From Brachypterus glaber (taxonomy: Eukaryota; Arthropoda; Insecta; Coleoptera; Kateretidae), in the NCBI GenBank assembly GCA_958510825.1, contig OY294051.1, forward strand, positions 248,001 to 312,000: 64,000 bases of DNA. Reading direction: 5' to 3'. Position 1 is the first letter of the stretch. Every line of letters starts with the position of its first letter. Below are positions 41,401-61,661 of this stretch, piece by piece. The notes under the pieces were generated by a model. That model was not told the origin of the DNA. It made no database searches and worked only from the letters and a program-made list of their open reading frames with translations. The position numbers and the translations under genes were made by a program.

Positions 41401-44400
41401 GCCAACCAAATAAATACTCTATTTGTTTTTCATACAACAAATACAGTATTTATTTGGTTGGCCGGAAAGTGTAGCACTGAGCGGTACGAACGAACATAGC
41501 TAATGTGAATCTGTAGAATAAGATAATTCTACTAAAATTTAGATGGCGCCAGTAATTTCTTTAACAAAAATAATATAGTTGCACTTTTTGCCCGGCCAAG
41601 TAAATATTGTATTTGTTCAACAAAGAACAAATACAGAATTTGTTTGGTTGGGTGGAAGTGGGAGTGTATGTATGTCTTCTATCCTTTTTGGGTAGAACTT
41701 TTGTCCCTGTCTAATCTAACGGGAGAAATCGCCATTGGTGGGTCACATACTAAGACATGAGATATTCTGGAGAGCGAGCTGGGTGTAAGAATACGGGTAG
41801 GCAGGCCTAGATGGGAATACTGCTCACAAATAGTGAACTGTGTAGAGTGTAGAAATTTTAGGGAAATGAAAGAATTGTCTAGGGAAAGGGTGGGATAAAG
41901 AGCTACCTCAAACCGGTCTTAGAACTGATAAAGATAAAATTGTGACTAATGTTGGGAAACACGCTGGATTTAAACCTATTTAATTTATAAATTGGAAATG
42001 TGTTTCTGTGGAAATAAATAAATACGTTAAGGGAAATTAATCGCAACTGCAGTGGAAATGCAAATGTCCATTTTCCTTAAAGGAAATTCCATAATTTGAG
42101 TCCGCACGTGGCCACACGTGGCTCTGGAATAACTTTTATAATGGAAATTATTTTATTATACAAGACATTTCTTTCCGGTGACAAACAAGAAACTTGGACA
42201 TATTTATATTAGTTTCTCTTCCAAAGGCTATAGTAGAATATACTTTTAAAGGCTATACTTGTCTATTCTATGCATTTTATGTCTGAGAAAATATAATATA
42301 ACAATATATAATATATGATTATTGTCAAGATTTTGAACATTTTTTTTTCTTAAAATTAATAGACACTAGCACAAGCCAAAAGCTTATCTAGAGCTCTCCA
42401 TGAATGTATAAAATGCTAAAATAAAGTAATAAATAAATAAAATAAATAAATAGTTTTTATCCAATACATACAGATACTAAGACAATTACCAGCTTTATTT
42501 TAAATAGATAAACTCAATAATAACCCCCGCGTGGCTTTTACTTTATTGAGTGGATAATTATTTATTTTACCCACTCAACTGTCACTTGTCAAATTATTTT
42601 CTTGTAAATGTCATTAAAATTTTTAATAAAAATATGAATTCCTAAGCTATTTATTGGATAAAACTTTGTATGGGTAAACCGATATTGCCCTCTCGAAAAT
42701 TAACCTGCTTGGCTGACGGCTCCCAGGTTAATTTTCTCAAGGGCAATATCTTACTGGTAAAGTAAGATAGTGGGTAACACTAGTACCATAAATAACTATT
42801 ACTTTTGAGCGATCAGAAAAGAAAAAAAAATCATTATATTTCTGCACAATAATGTCAAACTAAGTTTCCAATTTCGTTAGGTCTATTGACTTTCCGGAAA
42901 AAAGGTTTTTGATTGCGCATTATTATGTCTAATTTTACCTAAAATTAAGTATAATTATGCATATGTATGTATGATCATGTCTGAATTTTGACCATGTATT
43001 AATTTTGATGCGGTATGATCCTACATAGTTATATATGATAATACCTATTGGGTATACATAGACCTATGTATCGGATGATATGAACTAAATATGATCGTGC
43101 ATTAAATTTTAAATTTTGGCGAAGGCGCACAATATCTGGCCATGTATGACAAAGTTTTTGTATGATTATGCATAACTATGCAAAATTTTGCATGATCACA
43201 TCTGGATTTCATCATCATCATTTCTCTTATATCCTTCCTTTAAGAGTATTAATATTATTGAAATTTCAATGATATATTTTAATAAAAATAATGTATAATT
43301 TTAATAATAATTGTTATTAAAATAATAAAAATATATATTAATAAAACATTAAAATCGTCCTTGCAAATATCGCTCGCGCAAAAACCGTGTAATTCAGTTG
43401 TTTATCTATTTTTATCCGTTTTTATCCGTTTAATTCTGCACACTTTAATTACGCATCGATGAGTCTCTTTTAAATGTCGGTGCTATAAATTTCAACAAGC
43501 CGTGAAGATATGTAATGCTCCGCATTCCATAACATACTCTTTACAGTGGGTAGTATATTGCGTTATCTCTCGATATACTTCTCAAAATATAATTGCTTTG
43601 ATCTCGTGCACGTATGTAATTTTTATATGACCCCATATAACTGTTTTGTTTATAAATTAGATTTGTTCCTTATTTATTTGGTGTGTATCGAACTTTCCCT
43701 TCCATTTTTTATAAATTTTTGTAAAATTGCGCCCCCTATAACTTTTTTACTGTTTATTCTTGCAATATGATAATTTTTTCAGAAAAAAGTCAGTCCAACT
43801 TTTCTTTCGTCCTTTTTTTAAGTTTAACCCTCATAACTTTATTGTTTTTAAAGGACGTATTTTTAAAAACAATAGGGTTCTTCCTCTCATAGATTTTGAT
43901 TTTTCCTGAAAATTTCAAGTCGGAAGGATAATTCGTTCTTGAGTTATCGTGCTTACAAAAAACGTAACGTGACAGACGGACATTTTTAAAGTTTCTTATT
44001 TTTTTACGAAACACATTTGTATCCAAGAATTTTTTGTCAATGACGTTTTTTGGGGATTTTGAAAAAGTCCAAAGTACCGTATTATACTTTTTTCTACGAC
44101 TGCTTTAGAATGTAAGCAAATACACACACTTTTCAAACACAGAATGAATCCATTCTAGCTCTAGATACGGTATGAATATTCCGTATCAAGTGTTAGAATG
44201 AGTACATGTAGTGTCATCTCTTGTTTATAAAAGTAAAGAAAACTGTAGCAAAATTAGCAAAAATATGTTTATTTTACCATGAAATATTGAATAATTTAAT
44301 GCAAATTAAAGTTTTGCGTTAAAATTACATAAAGTTTATTAGTTTTTCTTAATATTTGACCAGATTTTTATCAATTTAGTTCAAAAAATTAAAACTGCTC

Positions 44401-47400
44401 CATCTATTGTTAAATATTTAAACCTGATATCTGTCACAACAATCTGACATAACCTTCAATTTTTGCATTATAATTTGTAAATATGTGCTAAAATTAAATA
44501 AAAATCTTTTTTAAGTACTGATTTAATAAAATTATTAAATAACATTAATTGCTTTATTTAAAAATATATGTTTTGTTGCATTTACAATGTCGAGTCACAA
44601 AAAACATTGTTTTTAACCTTGTCCGCAGTTTAAAGCCATACAGTGTTACATATTTGCAGTCGAAGAAAAAGTAGTCTACAAAACGTATGGAATAGTCATT
44701 TCGCGCTCGCGGGAATATTGTCTATTCCATACTAGTTATAGAATATACTATTCTAGCACTTGAGCGCTGTGAATAGTGTGATGAATTATAATCGATTAAT
44801 ATATTTATGAGAAATCCTTCGAATTCATAAATAGTTCACTTATTAGAAACTTTTACTTGGAAAAAAACCTTATTTTTTATGTAAATGTCAAATTATTAAT
44901 ACTCTGCACTTTTTATAAATAGTTTATTTATAAACTCAATGTTTGACCATTTTAAGAAATAATTAATGCTTAAATTTAAAACATCCAATTTTTTCATTAT
45001 TTTTTTTAATTTTTTTTTATATAACTATGGGGGAAAGTATTCTTTTGTTGGGAGCACTATTTTATGCTTCTTCGTGTTTTATAAGCAAGGCGATTTTCGC
45101 AAAAAAAAATCTATCTCAGAAAAATTTTGACCCCGATAATTCGAGATAATTTTGAGCTAAAGACATAAAATTTTGACCATATATTCCTCATCCAAAGTTC
45201 ACGGCTCGGATCGTTTTTTTTTTACAAAAATCGAGTGGGTAAAGGTAACCTTACCGTAAGAGTTCGTGCAAGAATTACCTAAATAAAAAGACATTATTTA
45301 GGGTTTTTTAGTAAGATTTCTTAGTTTTTATGTCGAAAATCTTCGGCTTAGATTTTTTGTTATTTTTTTTTTTGTTAACAGTATTTCTTTTTCAGAGATC
45401 GTATAGAATTATTTATAGACGAGAATAAGGCGCTGATGAAGCGAATGTACGGCGAGTTCGACATGATGCCGCCAGAGGACGTGGAGCCCAGTCCCCCGGA
45501 AAACTTCGGGCGAAAATACAAAAGATCGACGAAGCCCGGAGTCCCGGACTTGCATTTCGATCCGGGGCCCAAAACGGATTCCTTTTTAAACAAAGTTAGA
45601 AACACTAGGCAAAATTTTAAGAAGCATTCTGGAAATGGCAGGTAAATAACACCGGCAAAAAAAATAAGGTCAATTATACAGGGTAATTAAGAAAAAAGTT
45701 AGTATAAAGGTTGGTCCGGAAATGAGCCCTAAGGGAGCTACGACCCTCCTAAGGGTACATCTGAAAAGTAGTTTTTATTTAATATCTCTGGAACCCTAAC
45801 GAATTTTTGCACAAGCCTTAACACTGATAAAGGCTATCCTTTTATGTAACTTTTATTTAGTAATTTTAACCAGGGACTTGCAAAATGGGGGGACGATGTC
45901 ACCTTTTTGCCCCAAACTTTTTTATCTGTAGATTTTTTGATATTTTCTCAATAAAATATTAATCTTTGATTAAAAATACATAAAAAAGGTACTTTATGCA
46001 ACACCGTAGGGCCAACCGTTTTCGAGAAAATTGCAATTAAAGAGGCAATTTCACGTTCAAAAATCGGAACTAAAAAATGCACATAAAAAAATTTCAATAC
46101 TGCAGGGCGATTCATATTTTTGGACCTAGAATCACCCCTTAAAATTTTGTAAATTATTTCTGGATCAACCTCTAACCAGACTATCCCCCGGTTATCCTCT
46201 CAATGTCCTCTCAATATCGTATGTCCCGGGATATTAGTCGTATATCCCAAGGATATCCCGAAAGGTATGTCCTGAGGATATACTGCCCGTATATCCCAAG
46301 GATATACAGTATGTCTTTTGTACATCCCAGGGACATCCCGTGAAAGTCTTTTCGGATGTCCCTGGGATATCGTACGTTGGCTTTCCCTTCATCATAATAA
46401 ATTTACTGCGTTTTTCGTGACTTTAATGGCGGATGTTATTGTCGTTGTTTGTGATCTGTTTATGTGTGTAAGGTTTTTCCACAGTTATTATTAAATATTA
46501 ATATTGTGTTTTTCTCTGTTGTACAATTTCCTAAATTTCTAAATTATTTTCTTCCTTTTTTAGAGTGGATGCTTGTGAAAGCAAAGTTGAAATCGTGACC
46601 CCCTATTGGGCATCGAACTCGGCTGGAAAAGTCAGAGCCATCGTCAATACACAACATTTTGAGCAGGCCATACACCAAGAAACTTGCGCGTAAGTATTAT
46701 TTCCATTTTCTACACTAAGATTTTATTAGTTTAGTTATTAAATACAAGTTGTTACAGGAAAATATAATGTTGTTGGGTCTTTCTACCTTAATATTTTTAA
46801 AATTTGAAGGTAGAAAGACCCCTTAAATACGGTACTTAACGAAATCTCATTGTAGACATTCTATATATAGGTAGCAAAATAACATGACATTCACGTGAAA
46901 GTCACGTTAATATGTGACATGTGATGTTAAGATTGTAGTCTCATTTAACAAGAATGTAGCATGGTGGGGATGTCCTAAGTCCGCCCCTAATAACATCACA
47001 CAATGACATCCCGAAAATAACGTGTTTGTGACATCATAAATCAAAATTCCTGTTATATCTAATATCTTATGGATGCCGTTACTGGTACTTTAATATTTAA
47101 ATAATATTCTAGCTTTTTCTAAATTAAAACCATTAAAAACGCTATCACCCTATAAAAAAATCGGATTTAAAATCAATCAGTAATTAAAACAATCACAGAT
47201 TGAAACAGATAGATTCTAAATACGAAATTGCAGATTAAGCGGAGAATATATTCCTTTAATCCGTGTCCGTGGTCTTGAGAAGCCCGGCAGAGCCCCCTAT
47301 CCATTGGAAATCGTATAATGTATACAATTTCCTTATAATAATTTACTCTATCAACATCATCTTATATCGATTTTTTTGCTTCGAACGTCGGTGAGAAGCA

Positions 47401-48222
47401 AAATAACATGACATTCACGTGAAAGCCACGTTAATATGTGACATGCGATATATTCACAGCGTTGCTAAATATTTGTTAATTAATAACATGGTTGTCACGT
47501 CACACGTGTTACGTTGCAAATGTGATGTTAAATACATGTTATTTTTCAATATTATGTGATGTTATGATTTAGCTTAAAAATACACCCAAAAGTGATGTTA
47601 ATTTCTTGTAATATAACATCCCTTGCTACCTACGTTATAACGTAAAAAACAGTAAAAACCTTACCCACATTTTTCTTCTTCTTCATTCTTGAGCATGTTA
47701 TAATTTTCTCCCACTCTCTAAAAGTTTCTTCCACGTGATTTTCTCCAGAGTTCCTAATATTTTTCTTTTTAACTTTTAGCTATATCTTTGTCCCGTTAAC
47801 CATGGTGTACCTAAATATATAAAATTTGTACTTTAAAATTTTGTATAACTTAAATTTAAAATTAACTTACTTGAGGTGCGTGAGCTGGTTTGTTCATTAT
47901 TATTAACACTTTTTAGTTTTAAAAATATTTTTTATTGGTACGTAAAGAACTCGAGAATGCTTCGAGCAAAAGACTGCATATTTAGAACATAAGTCTCTTA
48001 TCCAAAGCTCTTTGTTTTCTTCTCACATATCCTGCACTATTATTCATCAATTAATTTTATTTCAGAAAAGTCAGGACTAATAGATGTTCCGGCGACTGCG
48101 GCTGTGAGCAAAAATACAAATGGCACCGCCTCCTGGCCTACGACCCAGACAACGACTGCAAAGGCATCTTTATGGACTGGTTCCTATTCCCCTCCTGTTG
48201 CATTTGCCGGTGCAACCCCTAA
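29357..48222 (+). CDS. spz3: Spätzle 3, cystine-knot Toll/neurotrophin-type ligand precursor
   Basis: Six coding exons: 29357-29678, 30144-30352, 40628-40752, 45396-45641, 46564-46689, 48066-48222. All phases join, giving 394 aa. Residues 1-107 are rich in Pro, Tyr, His, Asn and Gln, with a poly-Q/H stretch. An acidic segment (DYDYDEEED) follows, then a conserved middle part ending in basic sites (RKYKRS, RNTRQ) that could serve as proprotein-convertase cuts. The C-terminal cystine knot spans about 305-392 ([58 protein letters not shown]), with ten cysteines. The [14 protein letters not shown] segment and the CNP end match spz3 rather than spz4, from memory of the family. The annotated start gives no obvious signal peptide, and an in-frame TAA lies 12 bp upstream (29343-29345). 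Either a signal exon upstream is missed (acceptor possibly TTTAG at 29373) or this start is correct. AATAAA at 48494-48499 is a possible polyadenylation signal. Confidence 0.85.
29740..30060 (+). repeat. Degenerate 20-bp tandem array in spz3 intron 1
   Basis: Units such as CCCTAAAAATAATACTTTTC repeat with many substitutions over 320 bp, filling most of the 465-bp intron 29679-30143. No coding sense. Array length is likely polymorphic. Confidence 0.8.
31711..32029 (-). repeat. 330-bp hairpin repeat, copy 2 (inverted)
   Basis: Reverse complement of the unit at 9816, opening TAGTTATTTATGGTACTAGT and closing CTGTATGTATTGGATAAA. Both the nested hairpin (GCAGGTTAATTTTC region) and the stem ACTCAATA...TATTGAGT are kept. 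Confidence 0.85.
32412..32466. repeat. (AT)n microsatellite, about 27 units
   Basis: Uninterrupted AT dinucleotides over 55 bp in spz3 intron 2. A shorter AT run lies at 13790-13804. Confidence 0.95.
35448..35605. mobile_element. Harbinger-like MITE with TTA target duplication
   Basis: GGGCCTATATACAAATACAT at the left pairs with GTATTTGTAAATAGGCCC at the right; inner arms AACGTAAGCGCAAAAACGTA and CAGTACGCTGATTGGTT are also inverted. TTA lies on both sides (35445-35447 and 35606-35608). Confidence 0.8.
36185..36840 (-). repeat. 650-bp dispersed repeat, inverse copy of 44093-44750
   Basis: Blocks shared in inverse with the 44 kb copy include ACACTGTATGGCTTTAAACT (variant), AATGTTTTTTGTGACTCGAC, ACAATCTGACATAACCTTCA (inverse), and the TACGGAATATTCATACC end. 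A third, short copy is at 6985-7165. The outer border reads AGTATATTCTATAACTAGTA. No open frame is conserved between copies. Confidence 0.8.
36854..37140 (+). repeat. CATCGGCACT repeat, 5' part
   Basis: Begins ACATCGGCACTTAGTGCTAC, whose first bases fold back on AAGAGTGCCGATGT. It continues with a CCGTCTGTCTGTCTG stretch and ATATCGACTTGCGGTTTTTT, as in 53400-53650. The 3' half present in the 53 kb copy is absent here. Confidence 0.75.
37695..37839. mobile_element. Family A MITE with TTA target duplication
   Basis: GGGAACATTAAAATATTACG at the left and CGTAATACTTGAACGTTCTC at the right are inverse; TTA lies on both sides. The core has C-runs and CGTTAC-type repeats. Confidence 0.75.
38345..38690 (-). 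repeat. Dispersed repeat, inverse copy of 20590-20985
   Basis: Shares AACGTGTTATGAAACGAGTG, CAAGTAACCAAGCCACAATT and TTCACCATGTTTAAAATTCT (variant) with the 20.6 kb copy in inverse orientation. No coding sequence is conserved. Confidence 0.6.
41386..41667. repeat. Two adjacent related palindromes
   Basis: 41386-41477 is a near-perfect 92-bp palindrome (GTGCTATACTTTCCAGCCAA pairing with TTGGTTGGCCGGAAAGTGTA, then GCAC). A diverged second one occupies 41582-41667 (GCCCGGCCAAGTAAATATTG pairing with the GTTTGGTTGGGTGGAAGTG region). Both are in spz3 intron 3. They look like two related miniature elements side by side. Confidence 0.7.
41690..42453 (+). pseudogene. Decayed retroelement 3' end
   Basis: A frame around 41794-41895 reads [15 protein letters not shown], then [14 protein letters not shown] before a stop. 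This resembles the basic C-terminal tail found in many insect retroelement polymerases (GRPR...W). Further stops follow. About 550 bp later an (AAATA)n tract at 42425-42453 could be the tail. The family is not identified. Confidence 0.4.
42454..42798 (+). repeat. 330-bp hairpin repeat, copy 3
   Basis: Same unit as 9816-10148, inserted directly after an (AAATA)n tract. It differs by a missing CACTC stretch, by CTGACGGCTCCCAGG in the hairpin loop, and by a partial duplication of the GTAAAGTA stretch near its end. Confidence 0.85.
42935..43205 (+). repeat. Degenerate ATGATCATGTMT-type tandem
   Basis: Motifs TATGATCATGTCTG, ATGTATGATCATG, TATGATCCTACATAG and TGCATGATCACATCTG recur irregularly over 270 bp in spz3 intron 3. 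No open frame. Confidence 0.45.
44093..44750 (+). repeat. 650-bp dispersed repeat nested in another repeat
   Basis: Inverse copy of 36185-36840, with ends TTTTTTCTACGACTGCTTTA and TAGTTATAGAATATACTATT. The flanks (GAATTTTTTGTC...ACCGTATTATAC before it, GAGCGCTGTGAATAGT after it) match an uninterrupted stretch at about 34845-34935. So this copy appears to have inserted into that other repeat, which runs from about 43496 to 44780. Confidence 0.7.
46170..46390. repeat. Degenerate ATATCCC/GGGATAT repeat in spz3 intron 4
   Basis: Motifs such as GTATATCCCAAGGATAT, GTCCTGAGGATATAC and CCCTGGGATATCG recur. The unit is itself palindromic (ATATCCC-GGGATAT). No coding sense. Confidence 0.6.
46871..47634. 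mobile_element. MITE-like element with GGTAGCAA ends in spz3 intron 5
   Basis: Begins GGTAGCAAAATAACATGACA and ends ATATAACATCCCTTGCTACC, an inverse pair. The left 50 bp (AGCAAAATAACATGACATTC...) is repeated directly at 47397. The right half carries many GTGATGTTA and CACGT motifs. This could be two copies joined. Confidence 0.55.
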
Positions 48223-49388
48223 GATATTTTTCCGATGCCATTTTTCACAATTTGCACGCAAAACATTCTTTTTTTAGTAAAAAATACCTTTAAAATTCGG
48301 GACATAATAATACTCGATTATTTTTGTACCGTGAATTGACGAATTTTTACCGCATTTCATTAGAAAAATCATTTATTATGCCCAGATTTTACTAGATTTT
48401 TTACCGAAAAAAAAAATCTCTATGATTACCATTTTAAGTTTAGGGATTTTTTAACTCATATGTCAATACCCAAATATTAGAAATTATTAAAAAAATAAAC
48501 ATAAATGGTTTGGTGGGCGTATACTGAAAAAATACTTGAAATAAAAGAAAACGGTGATCACACTTTGGTTAAAATTTCATTTTGATATCTTTGTTAATAA
48601 CGCCACAAATCGAGTGATTTATCTACCGCAAGATACCTTGTATAGCTAAATATTTTAACTTAAATGTTTAGAATCAAATAGCATCAATTTTAAAGTGTGA
48701 GATACCGTTTGCTTTTCACAGTCTGAAAGCCAAGGACGTCTTAAATTAACCTGGATTTGTAACTAAATAGGGAAACTTCCCAGAATCGCCGCTAGTTGAA
48801 GCGACTTTAGATATAATTTCTAAAAAAGACAATAAATAGTATTATTATGACACTAGTTCTATAATACCTGGTTATTGACACATGGGTTAAATACCAATTC
48901 AAACTATCACCATAGTGTATAATAAGTCAGATTTATTTTTTATCCGGGTATCTTTCATCCGTTTTTGTCTCTTCCTCTCTCATTTTATGTATTTAAAATT
49001 TAAAAAAATAAATGAAAGCTAGTCGGATAGAAAATAATAATAAGTTCAACTCGTTTTATTCTTTAACCAGGTAGCTTCCATATGTTTTTGTCAAAGTTTC
49101 CATTTATTTAAAAAGTATGAAGAGATAGTAGAAAATAAACAAATGAAAGCTAGTTGGATAAAAAACGAAACGAGCTTTTAATAAATGAATTATTTAATTT
49201 ATAGGATATTTTTCTATTCAATAAAAGAATATTTGTATATAGGAGGAAGTTTTAGCCTTTTAATTTTGAAACCTGATTCTGACTTACACTCACAAAAATA
49301 GTAGTTTATTATAAAAGGACGCCCTAAAAACAGTTTTCGTCCGTGAATCATACACTATTTTTTATTCAACCAAGACAAAAACGAGTCG

Positions 49389-49578
49389 GTCAAAAACAAA
49401 TATTTTAATACTGGGTGGTGATATTACATTAAAAACCGAGAAAAAAATCTATACACCTTGGTCCAAAAATCATTCCTAATGAAGTTATGTCCTATTTTTA
49501 AAGGCATGGTGTATAGAATTTTCTTTCTCGGTTTTTAATGTATTATCACCACCCAGTATTAAAATCTTTGTTTTTGAC
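49389..49578. mobile_element. 190-bp foldback MITE
   Basis: GTCAAAAACAAATATTTTAA and TACTGGGTGGTGATATTACA at the left are inverse to the right arm ending AAAATCTTTGTTTTTGAC. Arms are about 70 bp, with a short loop around 49460-49500. Confidence 0.8.
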
Positions 49579-49650
49579 TTTATAATCTTTTTTATTTTTG
49601 GTTCTTGATGCAAATTAATAAAAACAAAACTGATAGAGCTAAGCTGGTCT

Positions 49651-49889
49651 GGGAACGTTCAAGTATTACGTAACGCAAAATGTACCAAAATTCATACACT
49701 TCATACCTCGGTTCTCGCGTTATTCAAGGCTGTAGAGATTTCATATTTTGGCTACCCCCCCTAACACAACCCCCGTTAGGGGGGGTAGCCAAAATATGAA
49801 ATCTCTATAATCTATAATAACGCGAGAACCGGGGTATGAAGTGTATGAATTTTAGTACAATTTGCGTTACGTAAAACTTGAACGTTCCC
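49651..49889. mobile_element. Family A MITE, full palindrome (239 bp)
   Basis: GGGAACGTTCAAGTATTACG at the left; the right arm ends CGTAAAACTTGAACGTTCCC. The arms of nearly 110 bp pair almost completely (TTCATACACTTCATACCTCG, TGTAGAGATTTCATATTTTG) and meet at a C-run/G-run centre. The flanks are TCT and TTA, so a target duplication is not conserved. Confidence 0.85.
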
Positions 49890-50576
49890 TTAGTTCAAAC
49901 TAGAGAGGACGGGATTTGCTTAAGCAAATTTATTTCCCATGGAAAAAAAATAAAATCGTAAATAATCTGTAATTTAATTTATTATTAGTAATTTGCATTG
50001 AATCTTATTACAAAAATCAGTTATTGACTAATATCAAACTTAACTTGAGTTCAATGATTTATTTTTGAAATTTGTCGCCTTAACTCTACTTTGGTTAACA
50101 GCGACATTACTTATTATAATATTTTACATTTTATGTTTTTTTGGCAGAAAAACATCCCCACTCTCAATATTCCTACTCCCTAACTACGGAGTAGCGATAT
50201 AGGGGAGTAGAGATGTTACAGAGTAGGGAAATAAGGAGTAGGGATGTTATGCTGCCATTTTTATACAATTCAAAAATTGTGTTTTTTTGTTTTTAAAACA
50301 TTAAATTAAAATGGGCTGATTAAGTAAAAATGCGGGGTAGTTAAAAAATTAATTCAAAATAACGGATTTTTCATAGAAATATAAAAGTCACGTAAAGGTT
50401 TACTTACCATCCAGCTTGTTTTTTATCAGGTTTAAGTATTTTAGAGTTCTTCTGAGATATTTTCTGGAAAAAACAGCTGAACAGTTTCAAGCACCTTGTC
50501 AAAACAAGGCCACTAATTTGAAACGTTACGAAATAAAAAGTTGTGTGAATAAGCAACCATTAATACATCTGCGAGT

Positions 50577-51175
50577 TGCATAATTTATTAAAGTTTGAAA
50601 GTCTGTATCTCCAAAACGTTATATTCTAGCAAAAACTGCATATAACATTTTTTGTAGGGCTTTAAAAGAGCTTTCATTTGAATTATATTTTTTTAAAATC
50701 GGTTTATGAATAAGTGAGTTATGCTGAAAAAACATTTTACTGCGTTAAACGCTAATATCCCGAAAACAATGTATTTTAGGAAAAAATAGTTTATTACATT
50801 TTTTGAGTAATTTAAAAAAATCTTTCATATAAGTACTAAATTAATAAAATACAATAATAATTGCCTTAGTTATAACCAAAAAAACGCTAAAAATAGGAGT
50901 TTTACCCCATTCTTACCCCCAATCGTTTACCCCCAAAATTTAATCAGCTCTTCGAAATATGATAAGAAACAAACCGCTTGTCGATATCTTTTGTAGAAAT
51001 GGAGTTAGCGAGTTTACACCCAGACAGACAGACGGACGCAATTTTTTTACTGATTTCCACTCAGGACGGTCTAAAACGTCGAAAAATGTGAAAAAAAAAT
51101 GGTCAAAGATTTTGACTTTTCGGACAAGATTTCACCCACATGGGCACTCTTAGTAGTACTAAGTGCCGTTGTAAA
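50577..51175 (-). repeat. CATCGGCACT repeat, inverse copy
   Basis: Reverse complement of the 53400-54000 unit: it shares the CTCTTAGTAGTACTAAGTGCC hairpin end, the CAGACAGACAGACGGACGC tract, TCTTCGAAATATGATAAGAA and AAACGTTATATTCTAGCAAA (variant). It carries the same family of reading frames as the other copies, discontinuous by indels. Confidence 0.75.
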
Positions 51176-51327
51176 ATGTTAAAATGGACTTAAAAAAATA
51201 CTGTTATCTTTTTTATGCCAGATCTAGTTTAATGTTAACTTCTTTTAATTTTTACAATAAAAAATCCGATACTTCCGGTTATTTTAAAAAATTTCCGTAA
51301 TTTTACTTAACCAGGTCGACTAAACTA

Positions 51328-51546
51328 CCCTAGCAGAAAAAAAACATTGGCAAATGGTATTCTATAACATCGCACCAACGTTACAAAACAACATCATATG
51401 AACAAAACAACGTTACAAGATGTTACAAAATAGCATCGCATAAACGTCGCAAAATACCATTGCTACAATGTTGCAACAATGTTTCCAAATGACATCGCTT
51501 ACACGTCACAAAATAACATAGCTACAACGTTATATTTCTACCAGGG
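51328..51546. mobile_element. CCCTAGCAGAAA/TTTCTACCAGGG element with internal tandem
   Basis: Short inverse ends (CCCTAGCAGAAA and TTTCTACCAGGG) enclose an irregular tandem of AACGTTACAAAATAACATCG-like units. Similar ends occur at 61864 and about 12737, and (C)TGCTAGGGTAG near 11190. Confidence 0.55.
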
Positions 51547-53076
51547 TTTCCGTTTCCAAACGACGTATCTTTTATAAGATATGGACGACAGTAACAGACT
51601 TTGTATGTTTTTAAAACGCCTTATTTTCCAAAACTACAGGTTTTTGTAAAAAAAATCGAAAACTGCTTTTTTAACTTGAATTTTTGAGGTTACAATTACG
51701 TCAAATTTTTATTTATACACATGTTTTTATGACTTAAGTCAATTGATTGTTACTTTCCTTTAAAATTTTATTAAAAGTCCAAAACCGTAAAGAAAAAATG
51801 TATATTTTTTTCCATTTTTCTCTCTTTTTAAACAACTGTAGTTTTGCCAAGGGCAACAAAAATATGACAATAAAATAAAACAATGCTTTTTACCATATTC
51901 CTAATATCTACTGATAGGGTAAACGGGGGTAAACCTAATAACGGGGTAAATGTCACACAGGGGAAGTAACAACTCTGGATTTGACTTCTAAATGTTTATA
52001 TTGTGGCGACATCTAACGGAAAATTATCATACACATTCAATTAATGTTTCTTTGTCATACAAACTAGTTAGTTACCCCCATCTACCTTATACTTCTACCA
52101 CACACCAACTTAACAACACGCCGAGTATTAAAATACAATTTCTCACGTGTTATGCACAATACTTTTTCCACCAACGTTAAAAAAAGAATAAATATAAAAA
52201 TCGACATGCTAAAAGGTGACCTTACTCTCACTTAGCTAAAAAATACGATAAAGTAAAAAAATGCCAAATATGGCGTAAAATTTAATAAATAAATTATGTA
52301 CAGATTAAAAAAAACTTTTTAGCAAAAAGCATTGTTTCAAATTTAAGGCGAAAATATTATTGCTCCAAGAAGTGTAATAAGGTTTTTTAAATTCTTAGCT
52401 TCCGTTTTACGTTTTTGTTTTTTTATCATTAAATACTGAAATTTACAAAAAATAAAACTTGGTTTCGAACGAAATTTATATTGCATCCTCCTCTGGACCT
52501 TGGATTATTTTTTTGTAAGTATACTTAGATATATTTATAGAAGTTTTTTCCCCACCAAATAGAGAAAAGGGTTCGTCAGTTATTTTTCGCGATAACTCGC
52601 TTGTTTTTAAACGAACAACAAAATATTAACAATTTTAAGCTTATAAAATTCTCTACAAAAAAGGTTTTATACATATTTTTCGTAAGATAAATAGTTTGAG
52701 AAACATGCATACAAAACAAGATGAACACAGTTCTGCAGACTAGATCAAAATTTCCTAACTTTGAAATAACTTTGAAATAAATTTTAAGTCTCTGCATTAA
52801 ACCGTTTAAATTTTATTTACTAAAATCGCTCCAACTTTAAAACTATTTAATATAAAAACTTTAAATTTCGAAAGAATATTATTTAGCATTTAGGCTCACT
52901 GTCCACAAAATTTAATGTATTTGTATCAAGGCGTTCAAGAGTTATAGCATGTTTTAGTCTTATTCAAAGATGACCAAATTTGAAGGGCTATATGTCCGAA
53001 AAAAAAAACTATAAAGAAAAAATAAAAATACTGTTTTGTAGGGAATGTAATAAGCTTCAAAAATTGTTAATATTTT

Positions 53077-53082
53077 TTTATT
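53077..53082 (-). terminator. Possible polyadenylation signal of bsk
   Basis: AATAAA on the - strand about 70 nt after the bsk stop codon. It is the first such hexamer downstream; its use is inferred from position only. Confidence 0.35.
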
Positions 53083-53150
53083 GTAGGACAAAGAGTAAGC
53101 GAGTTATCGTCCAAAAACCTTTTTTCCGCTCAACAACTTTACACCAATCT

Positions 53151-61661
<8,511 letters not shown>

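Larger units (their letters stand above)
48223..53150. other. Intergenic region between spz3 and bsk (convergent genes)
   Basis: Both genes end here, so it holds both 3' ends. No exon is recognised between about 48.5 and 53.0 kb. It contains a foldback element (49389-49578), a full family A MITE (49651-49889), a piece with AACATCYCTACTC ends (about 50150-50255), a CATCGGCACT repeat in inverse (about 50577-51175) and a CCCTAGCAGAAA element (51328-51546). Frames of 60-74 codons are unsupported. Confidence 0.5.
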
